A stretch of DNA of 10,044 nucleotides. Source: an uncultured Christensenellaceae bacterium (GTDB taxonomy: Bacteria > Bacillota > Clostridia > Christensenellales > MGBC116941). Below the pieces are notes generated by a model, which worked only from the letters and a program-made list of their open reading frames with translations, did not search any database and was not told the DNA's origin. The stretch covers positions 28,112 to 38,155 of the forward strand of contig CAJUEF010000003.1 of NCBI GenBank assembly GCA_910585035.1, written 5' to 3'. Position numbers and translations under genes: made by a program. This document shows positions 1 to 6,321 of this stretch, piece after piece; within the stretch, counting starts at the first letter, position 1; each line of letters opens with the position of its first letter.

Positions 1-104
1 TTTTGTCCATATTTTAATCTTTTAAGACCGGGTATTATAAAAATACCCAGTAAAATGCTAACTATGAAGCCAACCACCGCTGAACTTATCATCTTTGTTA
101 TCAT
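1..104 (-). CDS. mraY: Phospho-N-acetylmuramoyl-pentapeptide-transferase MraY, N-terminal 34 codons only (cut by window edge)
   Basis: The reading begins at ATG 104-102 and runs off the left edge after 34 codons: MITKMISSAVVGFIVSILLG, then IFIIPGLKRLKYGQ. A hydrophobic first helix (residues about 7-25) followed by IPxLKRLKxGQ is the typical start of MraY. MraY is the polytopic membrane enzyme that transfers phospho-MurNAc-pentapeptide from UDP to undecaprenyl phosphate, giving lipid I. The start is set by TTAGGAG at 116-110, five bases before the ATG. A second ATG at residue 5 lacks its own ribosome site. The gene follows murE after a 102-bp gap, the largest inside this operon. No hairpin terminator is visible there, so it is probably cotranscribed, although the gap could also hold an extra promoter. 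Only the N-terminus is visible, but gene position and motif agree. Confidence 0.85.
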   Translation of the reverse strand, partial: MITKMISSAVVGFIVSILLGIFIIPGLKRLKYGQ

Positions 105-159
105 ATGTTCTCCTAACCCATCCAAATCTTTTTATCCTTAGCTCATATTTACACTGATA

Positions 160-175
160 AAATACCGGCATAAAA
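160..175 (-). repeat. Shared intergenic 16-mer, copy A (upstream of mraY)
   Basis: The plus strand reads AAATACCGGCATAAAA, which is TTTTATGCCGGTATTT in the direction of transcription. An identical 16-mer lies at 7364-7379 in the gap upstream of engB, in the same orientation relative to the next gene. In both copies TAAACAT lies a few bases upstream on the coding strand (5 bases here, 6 in the other copy). Here it sits about 56 bases before the mraY start. The core ATnCCGGnAT is nearly palindromic. Function is unknown: a regulator site, part of a promoter, or a genome-wide extragenic repeat are all possible. Confidence 0.5.
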
Positions 176-206
176 TATGAATGTTTAATCTATAATAAAA
201 AATATT

Positions 207-1625
207 TTAAATAAACTCTTTTACAATTTCTTTTTCATTAAAGTCATACCTAACACCTTTTATCTCCTGATATGTCTCATGTCCTTTTCCTGCCAGTATG
301 ATAATATCACCATTTTTTGCATTTTCAATAGAATATTTAATTGCTTCTTTCCTATTTTCTATGATAATGTATAGACAATCTGTCTTTTTAAGGCCTTCCT
401 CCACCTGCTCAATAATGCTCATTGGGTCTTCAAACCTTGGATTGTCGCTGGTGAGAATTACAAAGTCACTGTGATTTCCTGCAATTTCGCCCATTATAGG
501 ACGCTTAATAGGGTCTCTGTCTCCTCCGCAACCAAAAAGGCAAACCACCCTTCCCATTCCTTTAAAAGTACTTAGAATATTAATTAAGCCATCGGGAGTG
601 TGAGCATAATCAAGTATAATTGTGTATGGCTTATCCTTTAATACCTGGCATCTGCCGTCAATACCTTTTGTCTTTTGCAAACTATTTTTTATTGCTTCTT
701 TTGAATATCCAAGAAGATCGCAGATAACAGCTGCACACATTGCGTTATATATACTAAATTTCCCTGGAATATTAAATATAATATCCATATTTTCTGATAA
801 TAATTTTAATTTAAATTCGTTATTAAAGGCATTATGTTTTATATCATATGCATAAACGTCATTAAAGCTTTCAAGACCATAGGTCACTATTTTGCCTGTG
901 GCATTTTTAGAAACTGCATTACTCCACTTATCATCACCATTTATTACGCTCACCTTGGAATTTTCAAATAAAATTCCTTTAGCCCTTGCATATTCCTCCA
1001 TGGTTTTGTGAAAATCCAAATGATCCTGAGTTAAATTGGTAAACACACCAATATCAAAGTTAATGCCATATACACGCTTTAAATAAAGGGAATGACTGGA
1101 CACCTCCATAAACACCACATCCACTCCCTTTTTGTACATTTTATCAAGAAGCCTAAACAGCTCAACAGATTCGGGAGTGGTATTTTTGGTTTTAATTTCT
1201 TCGTCAATTATATAATTGCATATGGTGCCTATAATGCCAACCTTTTTACCTATCGCCTTCGCAACATCTCCGCATAAATATGTAGTAGTGGTCTTGCCGT
1301 TTGTGCCGGTAATACCAACCATAGTCATTTTTTCCTGAGGATTTTCAAAAAAGTTGCTGCTAAAAACAGCCATAGCTTCCCTGTCATCTTCAACAAGTAT
1401 CTGAGGTATATCAATATCAAGCAATCTTGTAACAACTATAGCGGCAGCGCCGTTTTCTGCAGCTGCTTTCGCATAATCGTGTCCATCAGCCTTGTAGCCT
1501 GAAATGCAGAAAAACAAACTTCCGTCAGTTACGTTTCTGGAATCACAGGTAACATCTGTAATTTCCAAAGATAAGTCACCATTATAACTGCACTTGTAAT
1601 CACATATTACATCTTTAATCTGCAT
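207..1625 (-). CDS. murE: UDP-N-acetylmuramoyl-tripeptide synthetase MurE, meso-diaminopimelate type
   Basis: This 472-residue cytoplasmic Mur ligase adds the third peptide residue to UDP-MurNAc-L-Ala-D-Glu using ATP. An N-terminal UDP-substrate domain (about 1-100, with TCDSRNV at 26-32) precedes the ATPase domain, which has P-loop GTNGKTTTT at 107-115 (K111), TTPES at 149-153, MEVSSHSL at 173-180 and NLTQDHLDFH at 197-206. K216 in YARAKGILF fits the carbamylated, Mg-binding lysine. The C-terminal ligase domain holds YAHTPDG (340-346), GCGGDRD (365-371), DNPR (394-397) and GKGHE (446-450). DNPR is the family signature for choosing meso-diaminopimelate rather than lysine, so an A1-gamma type peptidoglycan is inferred. 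The ATG at 1625 follows AAAGGAG by seven bases, and the gene lies 20 bases after the PBP stop. murF, which often follows murE in clostridia, is not next to it. Confidence 0.97.
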   Translation of the reverse strand: MQIKDVICDYKCSYNGDLSLEITDVTCDSRNVTDGSLFFCISGYKADGHDYAKAAAENGAAAIVVTRLLDIDIPQILVEDDREAMAVFSSNFFENPQEKMTMVGITGTNGKTTTTYLCGDVAKAIGKKVGIIGTICNYIIDEEIKTKNTTPESVELFRLLDKMYKKGVDVVFMEVSSHSLYLKRVYGINFDIGVFTNLTQDHLDFHKTMEEYARAKGILFENSKVSVINGDDKWSNAVSKNATGKIVTYGLESFNDVYAYDIKHNAFNNEFKLKLLSENMDIIFNIPGKFSIYNAMCAAVICDLLGYSKEAIKNSLQKTKGIDGRCQVLKDKPYTIILDYAHTPDGLINILSTFKGMGRVVCLFGCGGDRDPIKRPIMGEIAGNHSDFVILTSDNPRFEDPMSIIEQVEEGLKKTDCLYIIIENRKEAIKYSIENAKNGDIIILAGKGHETYQEIKGVRYDFNEKEIVKEFI

Positions 1626-1645
1626 TTAACTGCTCCTTTGCTTTA

Positions 1646-3577
1646 TTATTCCTCTCCTGCGCTATATGTGCTTGAATTTTCACAATATAACATAATGGTG
1701 CTGTTTTGGAACACCTTAGCGCCCTTTGCAGGAAACTGATTTTCTATCCTTCCTGTGCCGATAACCTGATATTTTAAACCAGCCTTGCCAAGCTCGCTTT
1801 TAGCCTCGCTGTCGCTCATACCTGTCAAATCAGGCACCTCAACTTTTTGAACGTTTTCCTCGCCCTCTGTAAACATTGTAGGAACGTTTAAATATTTAAG
1901 AGTATCTTCCATAACAATTTTTGCAACCGGCGCAGCAATTGTACTTCCGTATACCTGTGAAACTGCCTGGGGCTCATCTACCATAATAAGGCAAACAATT
2001 TGTGGGTCATCTGCAGGAGCAACACCAACAAAGGATGTTATATATTTGCCTTCTGCAATTCTTCCATCCTCATATTTTTGCGCCGTAGCTGTCTTACCGC
2101 CTACTCTGTATCCGGGTATATACGCATTATTGTTTGGCTGAATGGCGTTCTTCATCATCGCCATCATTCTTCTTGACGTAGATTCTGAAACTGTTGTTCT
2201 GATTAGCTCACTGGAATTCTCTTCAACCTTTTCGCCATTTTCATTTAGTATTTCCTTAACGTAATAAGGCTTATACAAATTACCGCCATTTACTATTGAA
2301 TTAAAAGCAGTCACAAACTGTATTGGAGTAACGGCAACTGACTGACCAAAAGCTATACGCGCCAGATCAGCCTCTCTCACCTGGTTTAACTGCAAAAAAA
2401 TCGCTGTGCTTTCCCCCGGAAAATTAATACCCGTCTTTGAAGTAAATCCGAATTTTTCATAGTAAGAATAAAGTTTTTCTTTTCCGAGGTTAAGACCTAT
2501 TTCCATAAATGCAGGGTTACAGCTGTGCGCCAGGGCTTCCGGAAGAGTTTGAGTTCCGTGTCCGCCTTTTTTATGGCATTTAATGGATTCCCCTGCAACA
2601 ACCTTGCTTCCCGTGCATGTAAACGTGTTGCTTTCATTTACAGTGTTTTCCTCCAAAGCTGCGCTTAAAGTAATACTTTTCATAATTGAGCCAAGCTCAT
2701 ATGTATCCGTTATAATCTTATTTCTGGAAAGCTTTGAAAGCACTTCGCTGTTATCCCTTGGAACGTTATTCAAGTCATAGCTTGGTTTTGTTGACATGGC
2801 AAGTATCTCGCCGGTTCTAGGGTTCATGACTATTCCCGAAGCGCTGGATGCTTTGTTGGCAGTAACAGCGTCAACAAGTGCATTTTCCAAAAAGCTTTGA
2901 ATAGCGTAATCTATGGTAAGAGCCACATCATAGCCTTCTACAGGCGGAACAACCTCCTCCTGAGCAAAAGGCAGTTTTCTGCCATCCTTATCTGTCTCTG
3001 TGGTTATTTTACCCTTTTCACCTGCCAAATATTTATTGTATATGCTTTCAACTCCAGAAAGCCCTTCGCCATCTATTGAAGTAAAACCAAGGGTTTGAGT
3101 TAAAAAATCGCCAAAAACATAGTATCTTTTGGCATCTACTGTAAAGGCAACTCCCTGTAATGATAGATTGTTAATTGCATCATACTGTTCTTTTGAAATC
3201 TGTCTTTTCAGCCAAACCTCACTTTTGTTAGCTGTTGCCTTTTCATAGACCTCCTGTCTGTCCATCTCTAATATTTGTGACAGCCTATCAGCCACTTCAT
3301 CTGCATTATTAGCTTTTTTAATTTGCTGCGGACGAAGCAAAACCGTGTCTGCCGTTACTGTTTTCGCCAGCTCATTTCCGTTTCTGTCTGTAATGCTGCC
3401 TCTTGTTGGGGCAACCTCCAAATCTCTTACCCATTGGTCAAGCGCCTTTTTCTGAAGCTCAGGTCCCTGAATAAATTGAACTACAAATATACGTATGGTG
3501 ATTATAAGAAAAACGGCAATAATAAATATAAAAATTGCCATTGTTCTTCTCTTTGTTTCCATTGCATTAACGCTCAA
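1646..3577 (-). CDS. spoVD: SpoVD/PbpB-type class B penicillin-binding protein (peptidoglycan transpeptidase) with one PASTA domain
   Basis: This 643-residue monofunctional transpeptidase crosslinks septal or spore-cortex peptidoglycan with an FtsW/SpoVE-type polymerase. A membrane anchor (about 13-36) is followed by the dimerisation domain (APTRGSITDRNG, 56-67) and the transpeptidase domain. Active-site motifs are SIMK (S297, K300), SCN (352-354) and KTA (495-497), where KTG is expected. One PASTA domain spans about 578-634, and both the length and the single PASTA fit SpoVD better than two-PASTA PbpB. Cysteines C334 and C353 match by spacing the redox pair of Bacillus subtilis SpoVD. The start is TTG: AGGAG lies eight bases before it, whereas the first ATG (residue 6) lies 23 bases away. 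As the only class B PBP of this cluster it may serve vegetative division instead, so the spoVD name is tentative while the family call is firm. Confidence 0.93.
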   Translation of the reverse strand: MSVNAMETKRRTMAIFIFIIAVFLIITIRIFVVQFIQGPELQKKALDQWVRDLEVAPTRGSITDRNGNELAKTVTADTVLLRPQQIKKANNADEVADRLSQILEMDRQEVYEKATANKSEVWLKRQISKEQYDAINNLSLQGVAFTVDAKRYYVFGDFLTQTLGFTSIDGEGLSGVESIYNKYLAGEKGKITTETDKDGRKLPFAQEEVVPPVEGYDVALTIDYAIQSFLENALVDAVTANKASSASGIVMNPRTGEILAMSTKPSYDLNNVPRDNSEVLSKLSRNKIITDTYELGSIMKSITLSAALEENTVNESNTFTCTGSKVVAGESIKCHKKGGHGTQTLPEALAHSCNPAFMEIGLNLGKEKLYSYYEKFGFTSKTGINFPGESTAIFLQLNQVREADLARIAFGQSVAVTPIQFVTAFNSIVNGGNLYKPYYVKEILNENGEKVEENSSELIRTTVSESTSRRMMAMMKNAIQPNNNAYIPGYRVGGKTATAQKYEDGRIAEGKYITSFVGVAPADDPQIVCLIMVDEPQAVSQVYGSTIAAPVAKIVMEDTLKYLNVPTMFTEGEENVQKVEVPDLTGMSDSEAKSELGKAGLKYQVIGTGRIENQFPAKGAKVFQNSTIMLYCENSSTYSAGEE

Positions 3578-3600
3578 AAAAATCTCTCCTATTAGCCCCG

Positions 3601-4083
3601 CTAGTCAATTACCTGGCTCAATATACTTTTTTTGTTCTGCTTAATATTCGCATTATTTTTAGAAACCAAATCACTGTAGGGCACTAGATTTATATACACC
3701 ATCTGGTCACTGCTTGGGAATGACATTCCAAGAGCCATAGCCTTTTCCTGAATGGTATCAAGCTGCATACTGCCTGCTAAAATAGATTCTAAATCCGTGT
3801 TTTTAACCTGCTGCTCTTTAACTGTTTTCTTTGCTTCCTCAAGACCAATATTAGCGATGGAAACAGCAGCAAAGCGCGCCACCATTAAAAGGGCAAGAGC
3901 CGTTACCAAAAGCACTCTTGAAATTATCTTTATTTTTATAGGCAGCGGAACCTCTTTAGTTCCCTCTAATTTTTTCTTCTTAACCGGCGTTTGTTTTTGA
4001 GTTTTCTGCTGCGGCTCATATTCCGGTTCGTATTCTACCTGTGGTTTCATAGCAGTATTGCCCAGCTGTCTATACTCTAACAT
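3601..4083 (-). CDS. ftsL: FtsL-like bitopic cell-division protein
   Basis: This 160-residue protein has the FtsL layout. A cytoplasmic N-terminus of about 50 residues, rich in Q, P and K (KKKK at 35-38), is followed by one transmembrane helix (about 52-76). After that come a short heptad-like segment (about 81-105) and an extracytoplasmic end with LDTIQEKAMALGM (108-120) and VYI (129-131), the pattern usual at the C-terminus of FtsL/DivIC proteins. FtsL works with DivIB/FtsQ and DivIC/FtsB to recruit and activate the septal FtsW-PBP pair. Sequence conservation in this family is poor, so the call leans on topology and on position between rsmH and the PBP gene. AGGAGG lies eight bases before the ATG. 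The gene starts 17 bases after the rsmH stop, and the PBP start lies 23 bases downstream. Confidence 0.88.
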   Translation of the reverse strand: MLEYRQLGNTAMKPQVEYEPEYEPQQKTQKQTPVKKKKLEGTKEVPLPIKIKIISRVLLVTALALLMVARFAAVSIANIGLEEAKKTVKEQQVKNTDLESILAGSMQLDTIQEKAMALGMSFPSSDQMVYINLVPYSDLVSKNNANIKQNKKSILSQVID

Positions 4084-4100
4084 ATTATCCGCCTCCTGTT

Positions 4101-5048
4101 TTAATTACTTATTTTTTCAAATACTCTAAGTTTCGCACTTCTGCTTCGTGGATTTTCGTTTATTTCAATGTTTCCTGGAATTATTGGTTTTCGGGTAACA
4201 ACCTTTCCCATGGGCGTTTTTCCGCATACGCACATAGGAGCCTTTGGAGGACACTCACATGGATTTTCCATTTTTTTAAAAGTCTGTTTAACTATTCTGT
4301 CCTCCAGTGAATGAAAGGTTATAACGCAAATTCTACCCCCGTTTTTCAACACATCCAGCATACTCCAAAGAGCCTTGTCAAGTCTGTCAAGCTCTCCGTT
4401 TACTTCAATTCTGACAGCTTGAAACACCCTTGTTGCAAAGTGTATTCCCTGCTGTTTTCTAAAGCCTGCCGGCACTGCCTTTTTTATTATATCTACCAGC
4501 TCAAAGGTGGTATCAATGGTCTTTTCTTTCCTTGCTTCAACAATGAATTCTGCAATTCGTTTAGACCACTTTTCTTCACCGTATTTATAAAATATATCTG
4601 TAAGTTTTTCTTTTGAATAACTGTTAATTACATCTTTTGCGCAAAAGTCTTTGCTTTTGTCCATACGCATGTCCAGTTTGCCGTCATGCATAAAGGAAAA
4701 TCCTCTTTCGCCATTATCAAGCTGATAACTGCTCACTCCAAGATCAAGAAGTATTCCGCTAACTCGCCCTGTGTATTCCATTGGAATGATTGACGACATA
4801 TCCATAAAATCTCCCTGCACAGTAATTAGCCTGTCGCCATATTCCTTTAGCTTTAAAGATGCAAAATCAAGAGCTTCTTCATCCTTGTCAATTCCAATTA
4901 CTATACCCTTTGGCGAGCTTTTTTCCAGTATTATTCCCGTATGTCCGCCTCCTCCAAGAGTGCCGTCAACATATATTCCGCCATTTTCCGGCCTTAACAT
5001 GTCCATGCATTCCTGAGGCATAACTGATATATGCTTAAATTCCCCCAT
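4101..5048 (-). CDS. rsmH: 16S rRNA (cytosine-1402-N4)-methyltransferase RsmH (MraW)
   Basis: This 315-residue SAM-dependent methyltransferase modifies C1402 in the ribosomal P site of 16S rRNA. The sequence shows the N-terminal FKHISVMPQE (4-13), the SAM loop VDGTLGGGGHTG (27-38), GIDKDEEAL (52-60), LLDLGVSSYQLD (100-111), RGFSF (115-119), the RSMH-specific ATRVFQAVRIEVN segment (205-217), ITFHSLEDR (243-251) and the C-terminal NPRSRSAKLR (299-308). A cysteine cluster (C264, C266, C273, C275) is typical of Firmicute members. The length is normal. The start ATG lies three bases after the mraZ stop with only a weak purine run (GAGCTGGG) well upstream, so its translation is probably coupled to mraZ. 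Choosing this ATG keeps the conserved N-terminal motif. Confidence 0.97.
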   Translation of the reverse strand: MGEFKHISVMPQECMDMLRPENGGIYVDGTLGGGGHTGIILEKSSPKGIVIGIDKDEEALDFASLKLKEYGDRLITVQGDFMDMSSIIPMEYTGRVSGILLDLGVSSYQLDNGERGFSFMHDGKLDMRMDKSKDFCAKDVINSYSKEKLTDIFYKYGEEKWSKRIAEFIVEARKEKTIDTTFELVDIIKKAVPAGFRKQQGIHFATRVFQAVRIEVNGELDRLDKALWSMLDVLKNGGRICVITFHSLEDRIVKQTFKKMENPCECPPKAPMCVCGKTPMGKVVTRKPIIPGNIEINENPRSRSAKLRVFEKISN

Positions 5049-5051
5049 AGC

Positions 5052-5486
5052 TTAAATACCCAGCTCTGCAAGAGCCGCAAGGGTTTGTTCATCAAATTCT
5101 TCGTCACCGGTGTTAGAATATTTCTCCCATTCCTGTTTGCTCCAAATTTCCACCCTTGTTGACATACCGATTATTTTTACATCATCAGTAATTTTTGCGT
5201 GCTCTTTTAATTCAGAAGAAAGTAAAATTCTTCCCTGCTTATCCGGTTCTCTTTCTATAGCGCTCGCATATAATCTTCTCATTATCTTCTGTGCCTGCTG
5301 ATTTGTTACGGGAAGTGAGGTAAACTTTTGTGAAAACACGTTCCACTGCTCAGTGCTAAAAGCATATATGCACTTGTCAATGCCGTTTACGAGTACAATC
5401 TCACTACCAAGTTCATCTCTAAACTTAGCCGGCATAAACACTCTGCCCTTTGCATCAAGGGAATGTTCATATGATCCAATTAGCAC
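5052..5486 (-). CDS. mraZ: Transcriptional regulator MraZ (start corrected to the second GTG)
   Basis: MraZ is a ring-forming, AbrB-like DNA-binding protein that controls the mra/dcw operon. The longest open frame starts at GTG 5495, but that codon lies inside the ribosome site itself. GTG 5486-5484 has GAGG eight bases upstream and yields MLIGSYEHSLDAKGR, which matches the usual MraZ N-terminus, so a 144-residue product is preferred. Two swapped-hairpin repeats are visible: DAKGR (11-15) with FMPAKFR, and DKQGR (82-86) with ILLSSEL. These DxxxR-type loops contact DNA in the family. WSKQEWEKY (115-123) is also typical. It is the first gene of its operon, behind a strong terminator and directly downstream of three matching 10-bp boxes, so it is likely autoregulated. 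Confidence 0.95.
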   Translation of the reverse strand: MLIGSYEHSLDAKGRVFMPAKFRDELGSEIVLVNGIDKCIYAFSTEQWNVFSQKFTSLPVTNQQAQKIMRRLYASAIEREPDKQGRILLSSELKEHAKITDDVKIIGMSTRVEIWSKQEWEKYSNTGDEEFDEQTLAALAELGI

Positions 5487-5506
5487 CTTTCTCACCTCTT
5501 GAAATT

Positions 5507-5535
5507 ATTATACACCACATTACACCACTTTGCAC
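5507..5535 (-). promoter_or_regulatory. Sigma-A-type promoter of the mraZ operon
   Basis: The minus strand has a perfect TATAAT at 5512-5507. With a 17-bp spacer the -35 is GTGCAA (5535-5530), a weak match to TTGACA. Transcription would start near 5500, leaving a leader of about 15 bases before the mraZ GTG. The -10 touches the first MraZ box and the -35 lies inside the array, so bound MraZ should block polymerase. The -10 is clear; the poor -35 suggests help from the A-tracts just upstream. Confidence 0.7.
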
Positions 5536-5541
5536 CACTTT
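5512..5541 (-). promoter_or_regulatory. MraZ operator: three contiguous 10-bp direct repeats
   Basis: Read in the transcription direction the boxes are AAAGTGGTGC (5541-5532), AAAGTGGTGT (5531-5522) and AATGTGGTGT (5521-5512). They are spaced exactly 10 bp apart, so all GTGG cores face the same side of the helix. Arrays of GTGG-core or TGGG-core repeats at 10-bp spacing directly upstream of mraZ are the known binding sites of MraZ, and AAAGTGG is the form described in Mollicutes. Family knowledge and position support the call; binding itself is inferred. Confidence 0.85.
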
Positions 5542-5558
5542 TTATTAGTTTTTATAGT

Positions 5559-5593
5559 TTTTTTTATGCTTTTACTCCATTTGCATAAAAAAA
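5559..5593. repeat. 11-bp perfect inverted repeat upstream of the mraZ promoter
   Basis: TTTTTTTATGC (5559-5569) and GCATAAAAAAA (5583-5593) are exact reverse complements with a 13-base centre. The right arm is also the T-tract of the terminator at 5587-5621, and the left arm falls in the first A-tract of the mraZ upstream region. A second RNA hairpin after the terminator or a protein-binding dyad are both possible. Much of the match is A/T run, so the specific part is only ATGC/GCAT. Confidence 0.5.
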
Positions 5594-5621
5594 TAGTGGT
5601 AAGCCAATAGCTTACCACTAT
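5587..5621 (-). terminator. Intrinsic terminator after the phosphoesterase gene
   Basis: On the minus strand a 12-bp perfect stem (ATAGTGGTAAGC, 5593-5604, with GCTTACCACTAT, 5610-5621) closes a five-base loop and runs into seven Ts (5593-5587). It begins eight bases after the phosphoesterase stop. It should end the engB transcript and insulate the mraZ promoter. On the other strand no T-run follows, so it is directional. Confidence 0.9.
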
Positions 5622-5628
5622 ATATAGA

Positions 5629-6312
5629 CTATTTTATTTTCTTTAACTTAAAATTCAGATAATCACAAGACACGCACGAAAAATCTATACCGAATATGTT
5701 TCCCTCTTTTAAATTCCAAAGTCCCGTTCCGTGAATATGTCCAAAAAGAACTCTTTTTATATCATATTCCATTAACACATTTATAAACTCGTTAAATTCA
5801 CATTTATCATTGTAAGGAGGATAATGCATAATAACAATTATTTCCTTGTCCTCTTTAACGCTGCTAATAGAAAGCCTTAATCTTTCCACTTCTCTTAAAT
5901 ATATCTTCCTATCCTGCTCTAAAAACTCACTGCTCCCGGGAACGCTCCACCCTCTGGTACCGCATATTATTTCATCACCAATATCAATACAATTATTCTG
6001 AAGCAGCTTAATACTACTGGGTAAAACAGCATTTATTTTATTTAATGATTGCCACCAATAATCATGGTTTCCCTTAAGCAATATCTTTTTTCCGGGCAGC
6101 AGTCCAATTTCATTAAGGTCCGGTATAACTTCTTCCAAATACATCGCCCAACTAATATCTCCAGGAATTAGTACAGTATCGCCTTCTTCCACAACAGACA
6201 GCCAGCTCTCCTGAATTTTATTCCAATGACCGACCCAGTTTTCACCAAACATATCCATTGTTTTATTTTGAGAGCCTGAAAGATGCAAGTCACCAACAGC
6301 ATATACGCTCAT
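5629..6312 (-). CDS. Calcineurin-like metallophosphoesterase (predicted phosphohydrolase), substrate unknown
   Basis: This 227-residue soluble protein carries the full metal-binding set of calcineurin-like phosphoesterases in order: GDLHLS (D8, H10), GDISW (D52), GNHDYWW (N82, H83, D84), HYPPY (H163) and GHIHG (H192, H194). Seven ligands for a two-metal centre are therefore present, and an active hydrolase is likely. It resembles the short bacterial predicted phosphohydrolases of COG1768, for which I know no established substrate; that placement is from memory. No signal peptide or membrane helix is seen. It starts nine bases after the stop of the zinc-ribbon gene and is last in the engB transcript, directly before a strong terminator. 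Linkage to engB gives no clear functional clue. Confidence 0.9.
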   Translation of the reverse strand: MSVYAVGDLHLSGSQNKTMDMFGENWVGHWNKIQESWLSVVEEGDTVLIPGDISWAMYLEEVIPDLNEIGLLPGKKILLKGNHDYWWQSLNKINAVLPSSIKLLQNNCIDIGDEIICGTRGWSVPGSSEFLEQDRKIYLREVERLRLSISSVKEDKEIIVIMHYPPYNDKCEFNEFINVLMEYDIKRVLFGHIHGTGLWNLKEGNIFGIDFSCVSCDYLNFKLKKIK

Positions 6313-6321
6313 TAACTTTAC

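Noticed and set aside
3323..3595. Plus-strand open frames, this being the second longest (90 codons; the longest, 101 codons, lies antisense to rsmH).
   Set aside because: It is antisense to the PBP gene, has no family features, and lies fully within a well-supported gene. The other plus-strand frames are rejected for the same reason.
5487..5495. GTG at 5495 as the mraZ start.
   Set aside because: This codon overlaps the Shine-Dalgarno sequence; GTG at 5486 has correct spacing and matches the family N-terminus.
5512..5541. Short regular repeats that could suggest a CRISPR fragment or a microsatellite.
   Set aside because: The unit is 10 bp without spacers and matches the MraZ box in sequence and position.
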